52,773 nucleotides of DNA from Actinobacteria bacterium UBA2286. GTDB taxonomy: Bacteria; Actinomycetota; Coriobacteriia; Anaerosomatales; Anaerosomataceae. The position numbers and the translations under genes are program-made. A model generated the notes under the pieces. The model did not search any database, was not told the origin of the DNA, and saw only the letters and a program-made list of their open reading frames with translations. The stretch lies in the NCBI GenBank assembly GCA_002345925.1, contig DDWM01000039.1:1-52773 (forward strand), written 5' to 3'. Below, one piece after another: positions 8,164 to 16,178 of this stretch (the stretch's first letter is position 1; each line of letters begins with the position of its first letter).

Positions 8164-8742
8164 ATGACCGAAGGCAACCGTATCGGCGCCAAGCTCACCA
8201 CGCTGCGTGAGGCCCTTGGCCTTTCTGTGGAGCAGCTTGCCGAGCGGAGCGGCACCGATGTCGCGACCGTCACTCAGCTTGAATCCGGCGCGATTGCGCC
8301 GTCGCTTGCACCACTCATCAAACTCACCCGGGCGCTTGGCGTTCGTCTCGGCACGCTGCTGGATGACGACACCAACGTCGGCCCGGTCGTGACCCGCAAG
8401 GGCGAGGCCGAGCAAGTCGCGCGCCTTAAGAGCCTTGAGACCTCCTCGGACGGCGGCGTGCTCGACTTCTTCTCTCTTGCGCAGGGCAAGACGTCGCGGC
8501 ACATGGAACCGTTCATGATCACGGTGAACCCGGCCGAGGCTGCCGAGCACAAGCTCTCGTCGCACGAGGGCGAGGAGTTCATCTTCGTTCTCGGCGGTCA
8601 GATCGAGATCGAGTACGGCAAGAGCAACATAGTGCTTGCCGAGGGCGACACCATTTACTACGACTCGATCGTGCCGCACCAGGTTCGCGCGGCGGGCGAC
8701 GCCCCCGCGAAGATCCTGGCCGTCGTCTACGCTCCGGCGTAA
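8164..8742 (+). CDS. XRE-family transcriptional regulator with C-terminal cupin
   Basis: 192 residues. Residues 6-60 form an XRE-type helix-turn-helix ('IGAKLTTLREALGLSVEQLA', then 'LIKLTRALGVRLGTLL'). Residues about 115-190 form a cupin_2 barrel with 'SHEGEEFIFVLGGQIEIEYG' and 'GDTIYYDSIVPHQV', including metal-type His and Glu residues. Such HTH-cupin proteins bind a small ligand and regulate neighbouring metabolic genes. The acyl-CoA synthetase starts 10 bases after its stop, an arrangement also seen in other anaerobes, so it probably controls that gene and itself. A TATACT box (8107-8112) lies upstream. Confidence 0.9.
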   Translation: MTEGNRIGAKLTTLREALGLSVEQLAERSGTDVATVTQLESGAIAPSLAPLIKLTRALGVRLGTLLDDDTNVGPVVTRKGEAEQVARLKSLETSSDGGVLDFFSLAQGKTSRHMEPFMITVNPAEAAEHKLSSHEGEEFIFVLGGQIEIEYGKSNIVLAEGDTIYYDSIVPHQVRAAGDAPAKILAVVYAPA

Positions 8743-8752
8743 GGGGGCTGCT

Positions 8753-10471
8753 GTGGCGCTTCACACCGAACTCACGATAGGCCAGTACTTCGAGCGCCAG
8801 GCTGCGGCCGACCCCGAGCGCGATTTCATCGTGTATCCGGACCGCGCGCTGCGCTGGAGCTACAGGGACTTCGACCTGCGCGTCGACCAGCTGGCGAAGG
8901 GGCTCCTCGGCATCGGCATCGGCAAGGGCGATCACGTGGGCATCTGGGCGCGCAACGTGCCCGACTGGCTCACGTTCATGTTCGCGACCGCCAAGATCGG
9001 CGCCGTGCTCGTGACGGTGAACCCGGTCTACAAGTCCCACGAACTCGCCTACGTCATCAAGCAGTCCGACATGAAGGCGCTCGTGATCATCGACGCGTTC
9101 CGCGATGTCGACTACATCGAGATCATCCGCGGCATCGTCCCCGAGGCCGCCACGCAGGAGCGCGGGCACCTCGACAGCGCCGAGTTCCCCAGGCTCAAGT
9201 CGCTCATCTACATGGGCCCCGAGAAGCATCGCGGATTCTACAACGTGCCGGAGCTGCTCATCCTCGGCGAAAACATGCCCGACGAACCGCTTCGCGAACT
9301 CACGGCATCGCTTCACGCGGATGACGTCATCAACATGCAGTACACCTCGGGCACGACCGGCTTCCCCAAGGGCGTGCAGCTCACCAGCCGCAATATCCTT
9401 AACAACGGCTACTACATCGGCGAGCGTCAGAAGTTCACCGCCGAGGACCGCCTGTGCCTGCCCGCGCCGCTCTTCCACTGCTTCGGCTGCGTGCTTGGCG
9501 TGCTTGCGATCCTCACGCACGGCGCGACGCTCGTGATGGTGGAGAGCTTCGACCCGGTGATCGTGCTTGCCGCCGTCCAGAAGGAGCGCTGCACGGCGCT
9601 CTACGGCGTCCCCACGATGTTCATCGCCGAGCTGGCTCACCCGATGTTCGATATGTTCGACCTCAGCTCGCTCAGGACCGGCATCATGGCTGGCTCGCCG
9701 TGCCCGATCGAGACGATGAAGCAGGTCATCGACCGGATGCATGCGTCTGAGATCACGATCGCCTACGGCCTTACCGAGGCAAGCCCGGTCTTCACGCAGA
9801 CGTCGACCGACGACACGATGGAGCGCCGTTGCGAGACCGTCGGCACGGCGATGCCCGAGTGCGAGGTACGCGTAGTGGATCCGGAGACCGGCGAAGACTG
9901 CCCGCCGAACGTACCGGGTGAGCTGCTCTGCCGCGGCTACAACATCATGAACGGCTACTACAACATGCCCGAGGCGACCGCGAATGCGATCGACCGCGAT
10001 GGCTGGCTGCATTCGGGAGACCTCGGCACGATCGACGAGGATGGCTACTACCGCATCACCGGCCGCATCAAAGACATGATCATCCGCGGCGGCGAGAACA
10101 TCTACCCGCGTGAGATCGAGGAGTTCTTGTACACGATGCCCGGCGTGGAAGACGCGCAGGTCGTGGGTGTTCCGGACGCCAAGTACGGCGAGGTCGTTGG
10201 GGCGTTCGTCCGTCGTGTCGCCGGAAGCGATATCACCGAGGGTGACGTGCAGGAGTTTGCCCGCGCTCGCATGGCCCGCTACAAGGCGCCCAAGTACGTC
10301 TTCTTCGTGGACGAGTACCCGATGACCGCCAGTGGCAAGATCCAGAAGTTCAAGCTGCGCGACATGGCGGCCGAGGCGCTCGGCGTTGGCGACGTGAAGG
10401 TGTTCGCCAGCGAGGCGGAAGTCGGCGCGAATCCGGAGGCCTCCGACGACGACTGCGCGGTCAGGCGCTAG
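8753..10471 (+). CDS. AMP-forming acyl-CoA synthetase (fatty-acid CoA ligase type)
   Basis: 572 residues of the ANL superfamily. It activates a carboxylic acid to its acyl-adenylate and then to the CoA thioester. Visible motifs are the P-loop-like A3 'YTSGTTGFPKGVQL' (about residues 199-212), 'YGLTEASP' (A5), 'GWLHSGDLGTID' (A7), 'GRIKDMIIRGGENIYPREIE' (A8) and the catalytic Lys in 'PMTASGKIQKFKLR' (A10). The GTG start follows AAGGGGGC, 10 bases after the regulator gene. The length and motifs fit medium- or long-chain or aryl acids; the exact substrate cannot be read. The cytoplasmic enzyme is probably controlled by the preceding HTH-cupin protein. Confidence 0.92.
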   Translation: MALHTELTIGQYFERQAAADPERDFIVYPDRALRWSYRDFDLRVDQLAKGLLGIGIGKGDHVGIWARNVPDWLTFMFATAKIGAVLVTVNPVYKSHELAYVIKQSDMKALVIIDAFRDVDYIEIIRGIVPEAATQERGHLDSAEFPRLKSLIYMGPEKHRGFYNVPELLILGENMPDEPLRELTASLHADDVINMQYTSGTTGFPKGVQLTSRNILNNGYYIGERQKFTAEDRLCLPAPLFHCFGCVLGVLAILTHGATLVMVESFDPVIVLAAVQKERCTALYGVPTMFIAELAHPMFDMFDLSSLRTGIMAGSPCPIETMKQVIDRMHASEITIAYGLTEASPVFTQTSTDDTMERRCETVGTAMPECEVRVVDPETGEDCPPNVPGELLCRGYNIMNGYYNMPEATANAIDRDGWLHSGDLGTIDEDGYYRITGRIKDMIIRGGENIYPREIEEFLYTMPGVEDAQVVGVPDAKYGEVVGAFVRRVAGSDITEGDVQEFARARMARYKAPKYVFFVDEYPMTASGKIQKFKLRDMAAEALGVGDVKVFASEAEVGANPEASDDDCAVRR

Positions 10472-10486
10472 GGTCTGACCGCGGGT

Positions 10487-11785
10487 CTACGGCAGCACAC
10501 CCGTCGGGTGACAGTTGAGGCACAGGTCGTCGCCGGTCTCCACGAGCATGTTCGCGTTCTCAGTCTCGTGGGGGAAGTTCTGGAAGCGCGGGTTCGTGAC
10601 GAACGTCCAGCTCGGCGGGAGGCCGTCGGCGTCAGGGGCATACACGCCGTCCCGGATGATTCTCACGGTCGCTCCGTCGGAGGAGAGCTCGCCGCATTCG
10701 CGCGTGTCCTCGTGGCACTGCTGGCAGATCGGGTTGTGCCCCGCGTGCACGGCGCTTCTCGGGTAAGCCATCAACCAGGGTGAGCTGTGGTAGTCGCGCT
10801 CATACCAGAAGGGCGAACTCGTGATCGGGTGATTCACGCTGCTGGGGCCTCTGAGCATGATGTTGCCGATCGCGCCTATCGTCGCATTGGCGTTGGTGAG
10901 CGCGGTGAGATCGCCGTTCTCGTACTGCCCGTCAGTAGGGAAGCCGGCGGTCCGGTAGACCGCGAGCCGGTTGTAGTAGTAGAAGTCCGCCGGACGCGTG
11001 GCCCGCGTTTCCACCGGGTGGTTGTGCACCGCGCCGCCGGATGAGCGGCCCTGGTGGCAACCCGCACACCAGTCGGACCCGTAGTAGTCGATCGGACTCG
11101 GCGCACCTGTAGGCTGCTTCTTCAGCAGCTTGGTCGAGTACACGGGGCTCATGACCGCCCGGAGCCTGAGGCGCTCCCCCGTGAATGCCTGCACGGTGTT
11201 GGAGTCGTGGGGACTGTGGCAGTCGCTGCATGACATGGTGCCGCTCGGCCCGCGGAACGTCCTCGTCGCGCTCCCCCCGCTCGCTGCATCGCCACCCGGA
11301 ACCGTCTTCGTTGCATCCACGGAGTGTCCGCCACCGACCGTCAGGCCGCGAGCAGCGATCGTGCCGAAAACTCCGTAACCCCCGGTGCCGTCGTGGCAGG
11401 AGAAGCAAGTCGCTGTGATAGTCGCGCCGGGCAGCAGCTTGAAGCCCGTGGGCGCGTCGTGAAGGGTGTGACACATTGGGCAGCGGGAAGTGGTGGTCTT
11501 GTAGACGCCGTGCGGACCTCGCTGGGAGAACTCGCCGAGGAAGGGGAAGTCGGGATTCGTATCGGCGTCAGGGGGCGAGTTGGTGTTGTCCGGTGCGAAC
11601 GTGTGGCATCCGTCGCAGTTCGCCTCGTTGATCCTGGGCGCCGATGCCGAATGGCAGGTGCCGCCGCAGCCGCCGGTGACGAATGGCACGTTCTCGTTGA
11701 ACGCCAGGGCGACGTCGGGCGCGGAGATGCCAAGCAGCACAAGTGCCGCCGAGAATGCCCAAAGCCAGAGTGGCCCTCTGCCCAT
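10487..11785 (-). CDS. Secreted multiheme c-type cytochrome (7 CxxCH plus one CX3CH)
   Basis: 432 residues with a signal peptide (cleavage near 'DVALA-F'). Seven canonical haem-c sites are present: CDGCH, CPMCH, CFSCH, CSDCH, CAGCH, CQQCH and CLNCH. An eighth motif near the mature N-terminus is CGGTCH, with three residues between the cysteines. Many additional His residues can serve as distal ligands. The spacing fits the doubled-CXXCH/cytochrome c3-like group rather than a named enzyme, and no catalytic NrfA-type Lys motif is seen. I chose the ATG at 11785, preceded by GGGAG, over a GTG 15 bases upstream. It has no neighbouring cytochrome maturation genes here. The likely role is electron transfer outside the membrane. 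Confidence 0.88.
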   Translation of the reverse strand: MGRGPLWLWAFSAALVLLGISAPDVALAFNENVPFVTGGCGGTCHSASAPRINEANCDGCHTFAPDNTNSPPDADTNPDFPFLGEFSQRGPHGVYKTTTSRCPMCHTLHDAPTGFKLLPGATITATCFSCHDGTGGYGVFGTIAARGLTVGGGHSVDATKTVPGGDAASGGSATRTFRGPSGTMSCSDCHSPHDSNTVQAFTGERLRLRAVMSPVYSTKLLKKQPTGAPSPIDYYGSDWCAGCHQGRSSGGAVHNHPVETRATRPADFYYYNRLAVYRTAGFPTDGQYENGDLTALTNANATIGAIGNIMLRGPSSVNHPITSSPFWYERDYHSSPWLMAYPRSAVHAGHNPICQQCHEDTRECGELSSDGATVRIIRDGVYAPDADGLPPSWTFVTNPRFQNFPHETENANMLVETGDDLCLNCHPTGVLP

Positions 11786-11971
11786 CAGTCTCCCACCCAC
11801 ATGATCCTATCCCCCATCACTTGCGATGATGCGGCCATCTCACTAAGAAAGCAATCAGTTCTCTAAGGAAAAATAAGGCCGTTCGCAGCCCCGCAGTTCG
11901 GTCGATTTCGTCTGCCCGCGCTTGCTCGATGCGGTACGATGTCACGAACATCGAGCTCCCTGGAGGCACGC

Positions 11972-12526
11972 ATGCACGAGATTCGTTGGCATGGCCGAGG
12001 CGGCCAGGGTGCCGTCACGTCTTCAAAGATCCTTGCCGAGGCGGCATACCGCAGCGGATGGAGCGGTGTCACCGCTGCACCGTCGTTCGGTGCCGAGCGC
12101 CGAGGCGCTCCCATCACGGCTTCCACGCGCATGGCGAAGGAGCCGATCCGCATCCTCTCGCAGGTCACCACGCCCGACGTGGTCGTCGTCCTCGATGACT
12201 CGCTTGTCGCTGTAGCGAAGCCTGCCACCGGTCTTCAGCCGGGTGGCGTCATCATCATCAACACCGTCCGTCCTCGCGCTGAGCTCGGCCTTCCCGCCGA
12301 CGTCCGTGTCGTCACCGCAGACGTGACCGGCTCGGCAATGGCGGCAGGCGTCGTCGTTGGCGGCCAGCCGATGGTGAACACGGCGATTCTCGGCAGTATT
12401 GCTGCTGCAACCGGGTTGGTCACGATGGAGAGCGTGGAGGCGGCAATCGCCGAGGCGTTTGCGCCCGGACCTGCCGCAAAGAACATCGAGGCCGCACGGC
12501 TGGCCTTTGAATGCACGAAGGCGTGA
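11972..12526 (+). CDS. porG: 2-oxoacid:ferredoxin oxidoreductase, gamma subunit
   Basis: 184 residues, full length for the gamma subunit of four-subunit pyruvate or 2-ketoisovalerate:ferredoxin oxidoreductases. The N-terminus 'IRWHGRGGQGAVTSSKILAE' and 'SFGAERRGAPITASTR' are family signatures. The enzyme converts a 2-oxoacid and CoA to acyl-CoA and CO2, reducing ferredoxin in the cytoplasm. The ATG at 11972 has TGGAGG upstream. It is followed by the delta subunit after 8 bases. The order gamma-delta-(regulator)-alpha-beta matches porGDAB of other anaerobes except for the inserted gene. Pyruvate is the most likely substrate but branched-chain 2-oxoacids cannot be excluded. Confidence 0.9.
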   Translation: MHEIRWHGRGGQGAVTSSKILAEAAYRSGWSGVTAAPSFGAERRGAPITASTRMAKEPIRILSQVTTPDVVVVLDDSLVAVAKPATGLQPGGVIIINTVRPRAELGLPADVRVVTADVTGSAMAAGVVVGGQPMVNTAILGSIAAATGLVTMESVEAAIAEAFAPGPAAKNIEAARLAFECTKA

Positions 12527-12534
12527 GGAGCGAG

Positions 12535-12828
12535 ATGAGCGCACACCAGGTATCACAATCACGTCCGAGCGTCGGCGAGGCCGGCGCCACGGGCGATTGG
12601 CGTAACGAGGCCCCATTCATCGTGGCCGAGACGTGCGTTGCGGTGAAGCAGGGCAAGATCACCTGCCAGATCTGCTGGTCGTACTGCCCGGACGCGTGCA
12701 TCTCGCAGGGGATGCCGCCGGTCATCGACCTCACATATTGCAAAGGCTGCGGCATCTGCGCCGAGGTCTGCCCGCACCACGCGATCGGCATGCGTGCCGA
12801 GGCCGAGCACGGCGTCTGCGATCTGTAG
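12535..12828 (+). CDS. porD: 2-oxoacid:ferredoxin oxidoreductase, delta subunit (2[4Fe-4S] ferredoxin)
   Basis: 97 residues. Two cluster-binding motifs are visible: 'CQICWSYCPDACI' and 'CKGCGICAEVCPHHAI'. The second is a full CX2CX2CX3CP motif. In the first, the leading Cys expected three residues before CQIC is absent; the nearest upstream Cys ('ETCVAV') is 10 residues before it, separated by an insertion. The subunit relays electrons from the PorB clusters to external ferredoxin. The ATG at 12535 follows GAGGAGCG, which decides it over an ATG 24 bases upstream. It ends the first half of the operon; a 145-base AT-rich gap follows. Confidence 0.88.
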   Translation: MSAHQVSQSRPSVGEAGATGDWRNEAPFIVAETCVAVKQGKITCQICWSYCPDACISQGMPPVIDLTYCKGCGICAEVCPHHAIGMRAEAEHGVCDL

Positions 12829-12848
12829 GGAATCTCTCGGAGTATAGA

Positions 12849-12922
12849 TTGCAAGCCACGAAATCTACAATACTATGGATTTCTGACCTACATCTGTGTA
12901 AGAATCTACAGTACAGTAGATT
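12849..12922 (+). promoter_or_regulatory. Tandem AT-rich palindromes, putative operators with overlapping promoter
   Basis: Two 20-base elements, 12862-12881 and 12903-12922, agree at 16 of 20 positions. The second has perfect 7-base arms (AATCTAC and GTAGATT); the first is an imperfect copy. They start 41 bases apart, about four helical turns. A third half-site (TATAGATT) ends at 12850, 31 bases before the end of the first element. A possible promoter (TTGCAA, 16 bases, TACTAT at 12871-12876) overlaps the first element. They lie just upstream of the HTH-ATPase-STAS regulator gene, which is the obvious candidate to bind them. The repeats are seen directly; the binding is inferred. Confidence 0.55.
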
Positions 12923-12973
12923 ACTTGACGCAAGAGCCTCGCAAATCAACCCCTTCGCTGTAGGAAGTGGCCT

Positions 12974-13984
12974 ATGTCTCGGCTGATGCGCATAGGAGAC
13001 GTGGCGGACCTGATGGGTCTGTCGGTCTCTCGTGTCCGCCAGCTGGCGAATGAGGGTGCTATTCCTTCTCGCAGGACCGAAGGCGGACACCGGGTGTTCG
13101 ACCTTGGCGACGTCGAGGATGTCCTCGCCCTGACAGCCGACTCGCGCTTCCCGCGCCTCGATCCGCTCGGTCCAGCGCAGTGGTCGCGCGTCGTGGAGCT
13201 TGCAGGTCTGGCCGAGCACCTTGTGTGGCGCGAGACCGCGGGAGACCTTGGGTTGGATGTCGCGTCTCCGGCCGTTCATGTCGTCGAGTACGCATTTGGC
13301 GAGATGCTCAACAACGCAATCGAGCACTCCGAGGGCACCGCGGCACGTATTCGAGTGTGGTCAAACGAGGGTGTGCTGGCTTTCGAGGTCGCCGATGACG
13401 GCATCGGCGTGTTCGAGAAGCTGCGCTCGGCGTTCGGGTTGCCGGATTCCCTCTCGGCAATACAGGAGCTCAGCAAGGGGAAACGCACCACCGATCCGGT
13501 CAATCACACCGGCCAGGGAGTGTTCTTCACGTCCAAGGCGGTCGACAGGTTCTCGCTCGCGGCGAACGGTTGGATGTGGGTTGTGGACAACGTCGTCGGC
13601 GACCAGACGGTGGAAGAAGTGCGGATGGGTAGACCCGGAACGACGGTACGTTGCGAGATTGCTCCGGGGCGCAAGCGAAGCATGTCCGAGGTATTCGCCG
13701 AGTATACTGAGGACTTCGAGTTTGCCAGATCCGCGCCCACGGTTAAGCTGCTGTCATATGGCGCCCGACTGGTGTCCAGAAGCGAGGCGAAGCGCCTGCT
13801 TGAGGGGCTCAGCCAGTTCACCGAGGTACGGCTGGATTTTGAGGGCGTCGAATCGGTCGGACAGGGCTTTGTGGATGAGGTATTCCGCGTTTGGGCGTCG
13901 AATAATCCTGGAACACGGCTCGTACCCGCTAACATGGGTCAGGCGGTACGGTTCATGGTAGAGAGAGGACTTCCCGGTGCCTGA
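12974..13984 (+). CDS. Fused regulator: MerR/excisionase-type HTH, GHKL ATPase, STAS-like DUF4325
   Basis: 336 residues. Residues 5-55 form a winged helix of the MerR/excisionase type ('IGDVADLMGLSVSRVRQLAN', 'GGHRVFDLGDVEDVL'). Residues about 95-235 resemble a histidine-kinase-like ATPase (GHKL): N-box 'GEMLNNAIEHSEG', G1 'VADDGIGVFEKL', G2 'GQGVFFTSKAVDRFS'. Residues about 250-335 match the STAS-like DUF4325, with 'VRLDFEGVESVGQGFVDEVF'. There is no phospho-accepting His box. By analogy with anti-sigma kinase/STAS pairs this may be a self-contained switch, but that is inference. The gene lies inside the por operon, overlaps porA by eight bases, and is preceded by AT-rich palindromes. The ribosome site is GGAAGTGG. 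Confidence 0.8.
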   Translation: MSRLMRIGDVADLMGLSVSRVRQLANEGAIPSRRTEGGHRVFDLGDVEDVLALTADSRFPRLDPLGPAQWSRVVELAGLAEHLVWRETAGDLGLDVASPAVHVVEYAFGEMLNNAIEHSEGTAARIRVWSNEGVLAFEVADDGIGVFEKLRSAFGLPDSLSAIQELSKGKRTTDPVNHTGQGVFFTSKAVDRFSLAANGWMWVVDNVVGDQTVEEVRMGRPGTTVRCEIAPGRKRSMSEVFAEYTEDFEFARSAPTVKLLSYGARLVSRSEAKRLLEGLSQFTEVRLDFEGVESVGQGFVDEVFRVWASNNPGTRLVPANMGQAVRFMVERGLPGA

Positions 13985-15218
13985 AGTACACGATCAAAGC
14001 TCAGTGCGCGTGATCACCGGTAACGAGGCGGCCGCCATCGCGGCGAAGCTGGCTCGCGTGCAGGTAATCGCAGCGTATCCGATCACCCCACAGTCGCCCG
14101 TCGTCGAGTCCCTCTCGGCGTGGGTTGAATCTGGCGAGATGCCGGCCGAGTTCGTCACGGTGGAGTCCGAGCACTCGGCTCTCACAGTCTGCATAACCGC
14201 ATCCACCGTCGGTGCGCGCGTCTTCACCGCCACCTCCGCCAACGGCCTCGCGTACATGAACGAGCAGGTGTGGTGGGCCGCCGGCGCACGGCTCCCCATC
14301 GTCATGTGCATCGCGAACCGCGCCATGGCCGCGCCGTGGAACGTCTTGAACGACCAGCAGGACTCCATGTCCGAGCGTGACGCTGGGTGGATCCAGCTCT
14401 ACTGCCGCGACAACCAGGAAATCCTCGACACCACCGTGCAGGCGTACCGCATCGCCGAGCGCCTGAACGTGCCGGTCATGGTCTGCTACGACGGCTTTTT
14501 GCTCTCGCACACCGTCATGCCGGTCGACGTGCCGTCTGCCGAGCAAATCGACGCCTTCCTTCCGCCGAGAACCGATCCGCTGCAGATCGTCGACGCCGCC
14601 GACCCCCGCAACATCGGGCCGGTCACGATCGCCGACCCGCGCGCGGACGCTGACGGCGTTGTGCGTCCCGGCTACATGGAGTTCCGCGCGCTGCACCACG
14701 GCGCGCTCCTCGACGCACTCGACGTCATCCCAGAAGTCGACGCCGAGTACGCCTCGGCCATCGGTCGCTCGTGGGGCGGCCTCACCTGGGAATACCAGCT
14801 TGCCGACGCCGACGTCGCGGTCATCGCGGCTGGCAGCCTCACCACGCAGCTAACGCTCGCGGTCGAGGCCCTGCGCGCCGAAGGCGTGCGTGTGGGCGTG
14901 CTCGGCATCCGCTCGTACCGTCCGTTCCCGGCCGCCGAGATGCGCGCGCGACTCGCGGGCAAGAAGCTGGCCGTCGTCTTCGACAAGGCGCTGTCGTACG
15001 GCTATGAGGGCCCCATCGCAGCCGATCTCAAGGCCGCGCTTTTCACCGCCGAGACACCCCCGGCCGTCTTCGGCTGCATCTGTGGCCTCGGCGGGCGCGA
15101 TGTGTCGCCCGAGAACCTCGTGGACGCCACGCGCCGTGCGATTGCGGACCTGGACGCGGGGACTCGTGACCGCGCACCTGAGTGGATAAACCTGCGGCCC
15201 GAAGGGAGCGCATCATGA
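13977..15218 (+). CDS. porA: 2-oxoacid:ferredoxin oxidoreductase, alpha subunit
   Basis: 413 residues, normal for the alpha subunit, which with PorB forms the thiamine-diphosphate site and binds the 2-oxoacid and CoA. Signatures include 'VITGNEAAAIAAKLARVQVI', 'AAYPITPQSPVVESL', 'VTVESEHSALTVCITAS', 'GARVFTATSANGLAYMNEQ' and 'LPIVMCIANRAMAAPWN'. The C-terminal transketolase-type domain contains 'VGVLGIRSYRPFPAAEMRA'. The GTG at 13977 has GAGAGGA upstream and overlaps the end of the regulator gene by eight bases; its stop overlaps porB's ATG by four bases. These overlaps tie regulator, alpha and beta into one transcript. Confidence 0.93.
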   Translation: MPEVHDQSSVRVITGNEAAAIAAKLARVQVIAAYPITPQSPVVESLSAWVESGEMPAEFVTVESEHSALTVCITASTVGARVFTATSANGLAYMNEQVWWAAGARLPIVMCIANRAMAAPWNVLNDQQDSMSERDAGWIQLYCRDNQEILDTTVQAYRIAERLNVPVMVCYDGFLLSHTVMPVDVPSAEQIDAFLPPRTDPLQIVDAADPRNIGPVTIADPRADADGVVRPGYMEFRALHHGALLDALDVIPEVDAEYASAIGRSWGGLTWEYQLADADVAVIAAGSLTTQLTLAVEALRAEGVRVGVLGIRSYRPFPAAEMRARLAGKKLAVVFDKALSYGYEGPIAADLKAALFTAETPPAVFGCICGLGGRDVSPENLVDATRRAIADLDAGTRDRAPEWINLRPEGSAS

Positions 15219-16123
15219 CGCGCGTCGTCGAGCTTCCCACCACTGAGTACATCCTGCCGGGTAACCGCGCTTGCGCGGGCTGCGGCATCGGCATCGGCCT
15301 GAGGGCGATCACGAAGGCGCTCGACGGCAAGATGGTCATGACCGTGCCGGCGAGCTGCCTCACCGTCCTCGGCGGCATGTATCCGACCACGTCGGTGAAC
15401 GTGCCGTGGATCAACGTGGCGTTCCCAAGCACCGCCGCGGCAGCAGCAGGTGCTGCCGCCGGTCTGCGCGCGATGGGCAAGGCTGATGAGACGACCGTGC
15501 TCGCGATGGCGGGCGACGGCGGCACAGGCGACATCGGCATCCAGGCGCTTTCCGGCGCGGCCGAGCGCAACGATGATTTCATCTACCTCTGTTACGACAA
15601 CGAGGCGTACATGAACACCGGTACGCAGCGCTCAGGCCTCACGCCGCACGGCGCGCGCACCACCACCACGTGGTCGGGTAAGCGCGAGAATCCCAAGGAC
15701 ATGCCGCGCATCATGGAAGCGCACAATATCCCGTACGTGGCCTCCACGAGCGCCGCGTACCCCACCGACGTCTACGACAAAGTGGTCAAGGCGCGCGGCA
15801 TCAAGGGTCTACGCTACATCCACATGAACACTCCGTGCCCAAGCGGTTGGAACTTCGACCCGAAGGACTCGGTACGTCTCGGTAAACTGGCCGTGGACTG
15901 CGGTATTGTTGTGCTCTATGAGGTAGAGGGCGGCGTCTTCCAGTTGACGGGTCGCAGTGCGGCGCTCGCGAAGGCTGGCAGGGCTCTCACCCCGGTTGCC
16001 GAATATATCGCTACGCAGGGCCGATTCAAGTCTATGACCGCCGAGGCAATCGCCGAGGTGCAGGAATGGGTCGACGGTCGCTGGGCCGGGTACGTTGCAC
16101 GGAGCAATCAGACCGCCGAGTAG
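15215..16123 (+). CDS. porB: 2-oxoacid:ferredoxin oxidoreductase, beta subunit
   Basis: 302 residues. The subunit carries thiamine diphosphate and a [4Fe-4S] cluster. 'NRACAGCGIGIGLRAI' at the N-terminus supplies two cluster cysteines. The TPP-binding motif 'GDGGTGDIGIQALSGAAERN' is around residue 100, followed by 'YDNEAYMNTGTQRSG', typical of pyruvate enzymes. The ATG at 15215 follows AAGGGAG and overlaps porA's stop (ATGA). It is the last gene of the por unit, with 55 bases before degV. Together PorG, D, A and B give a complete heterotetramer with no missing subunit in this window. Confidence 0.93.
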   Translation: MTRVVELPTTEYILPGNRACAGCGIGIGLRAITKALDGKMVMTVPASCLTVLGGMYPTTSVNVPWINVAFPSTAAAAAGAAAGLRAMGKADETTVLAMAGDGGTGDIGIQALSGAAERNDDFIYLCYDNEAYMNTGTQRSGLTPHGARTTTTWSGKRENPKDMPRIMEAHNIPYVASTSAAYPTDVYDKVVKARGIKGLRYIHMNTPCPSGWNFDPKDSVRLGKLAVDCGIVVLYEVEGGVFQLTGRSAALAKAGRALTPVAEYIATQGRFKSMTAEAIAEVQEWVDGRWAGYVARSNQTAE

Positions 16124-16178
16124 GGTAGTCCCGTCACACGTTGCGTCGTCCGTGAGCGGGCGACGAAGAGGAGGCCTC

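Noticed and set aside
8579..10012. A 477-residue minus-strand frame
   Set aside because: It lies opposite the acyl-CoA synthetase, whose motifs are complete; the His/Arg/Asp-rich translation is typical of a shadow frame.
12849..12922. Possible CRISPR fragment
   Set aside because: Only two imperfect repeats, no spacer-repeat periodicity and no cas genes; operator-like palindromes fit better.
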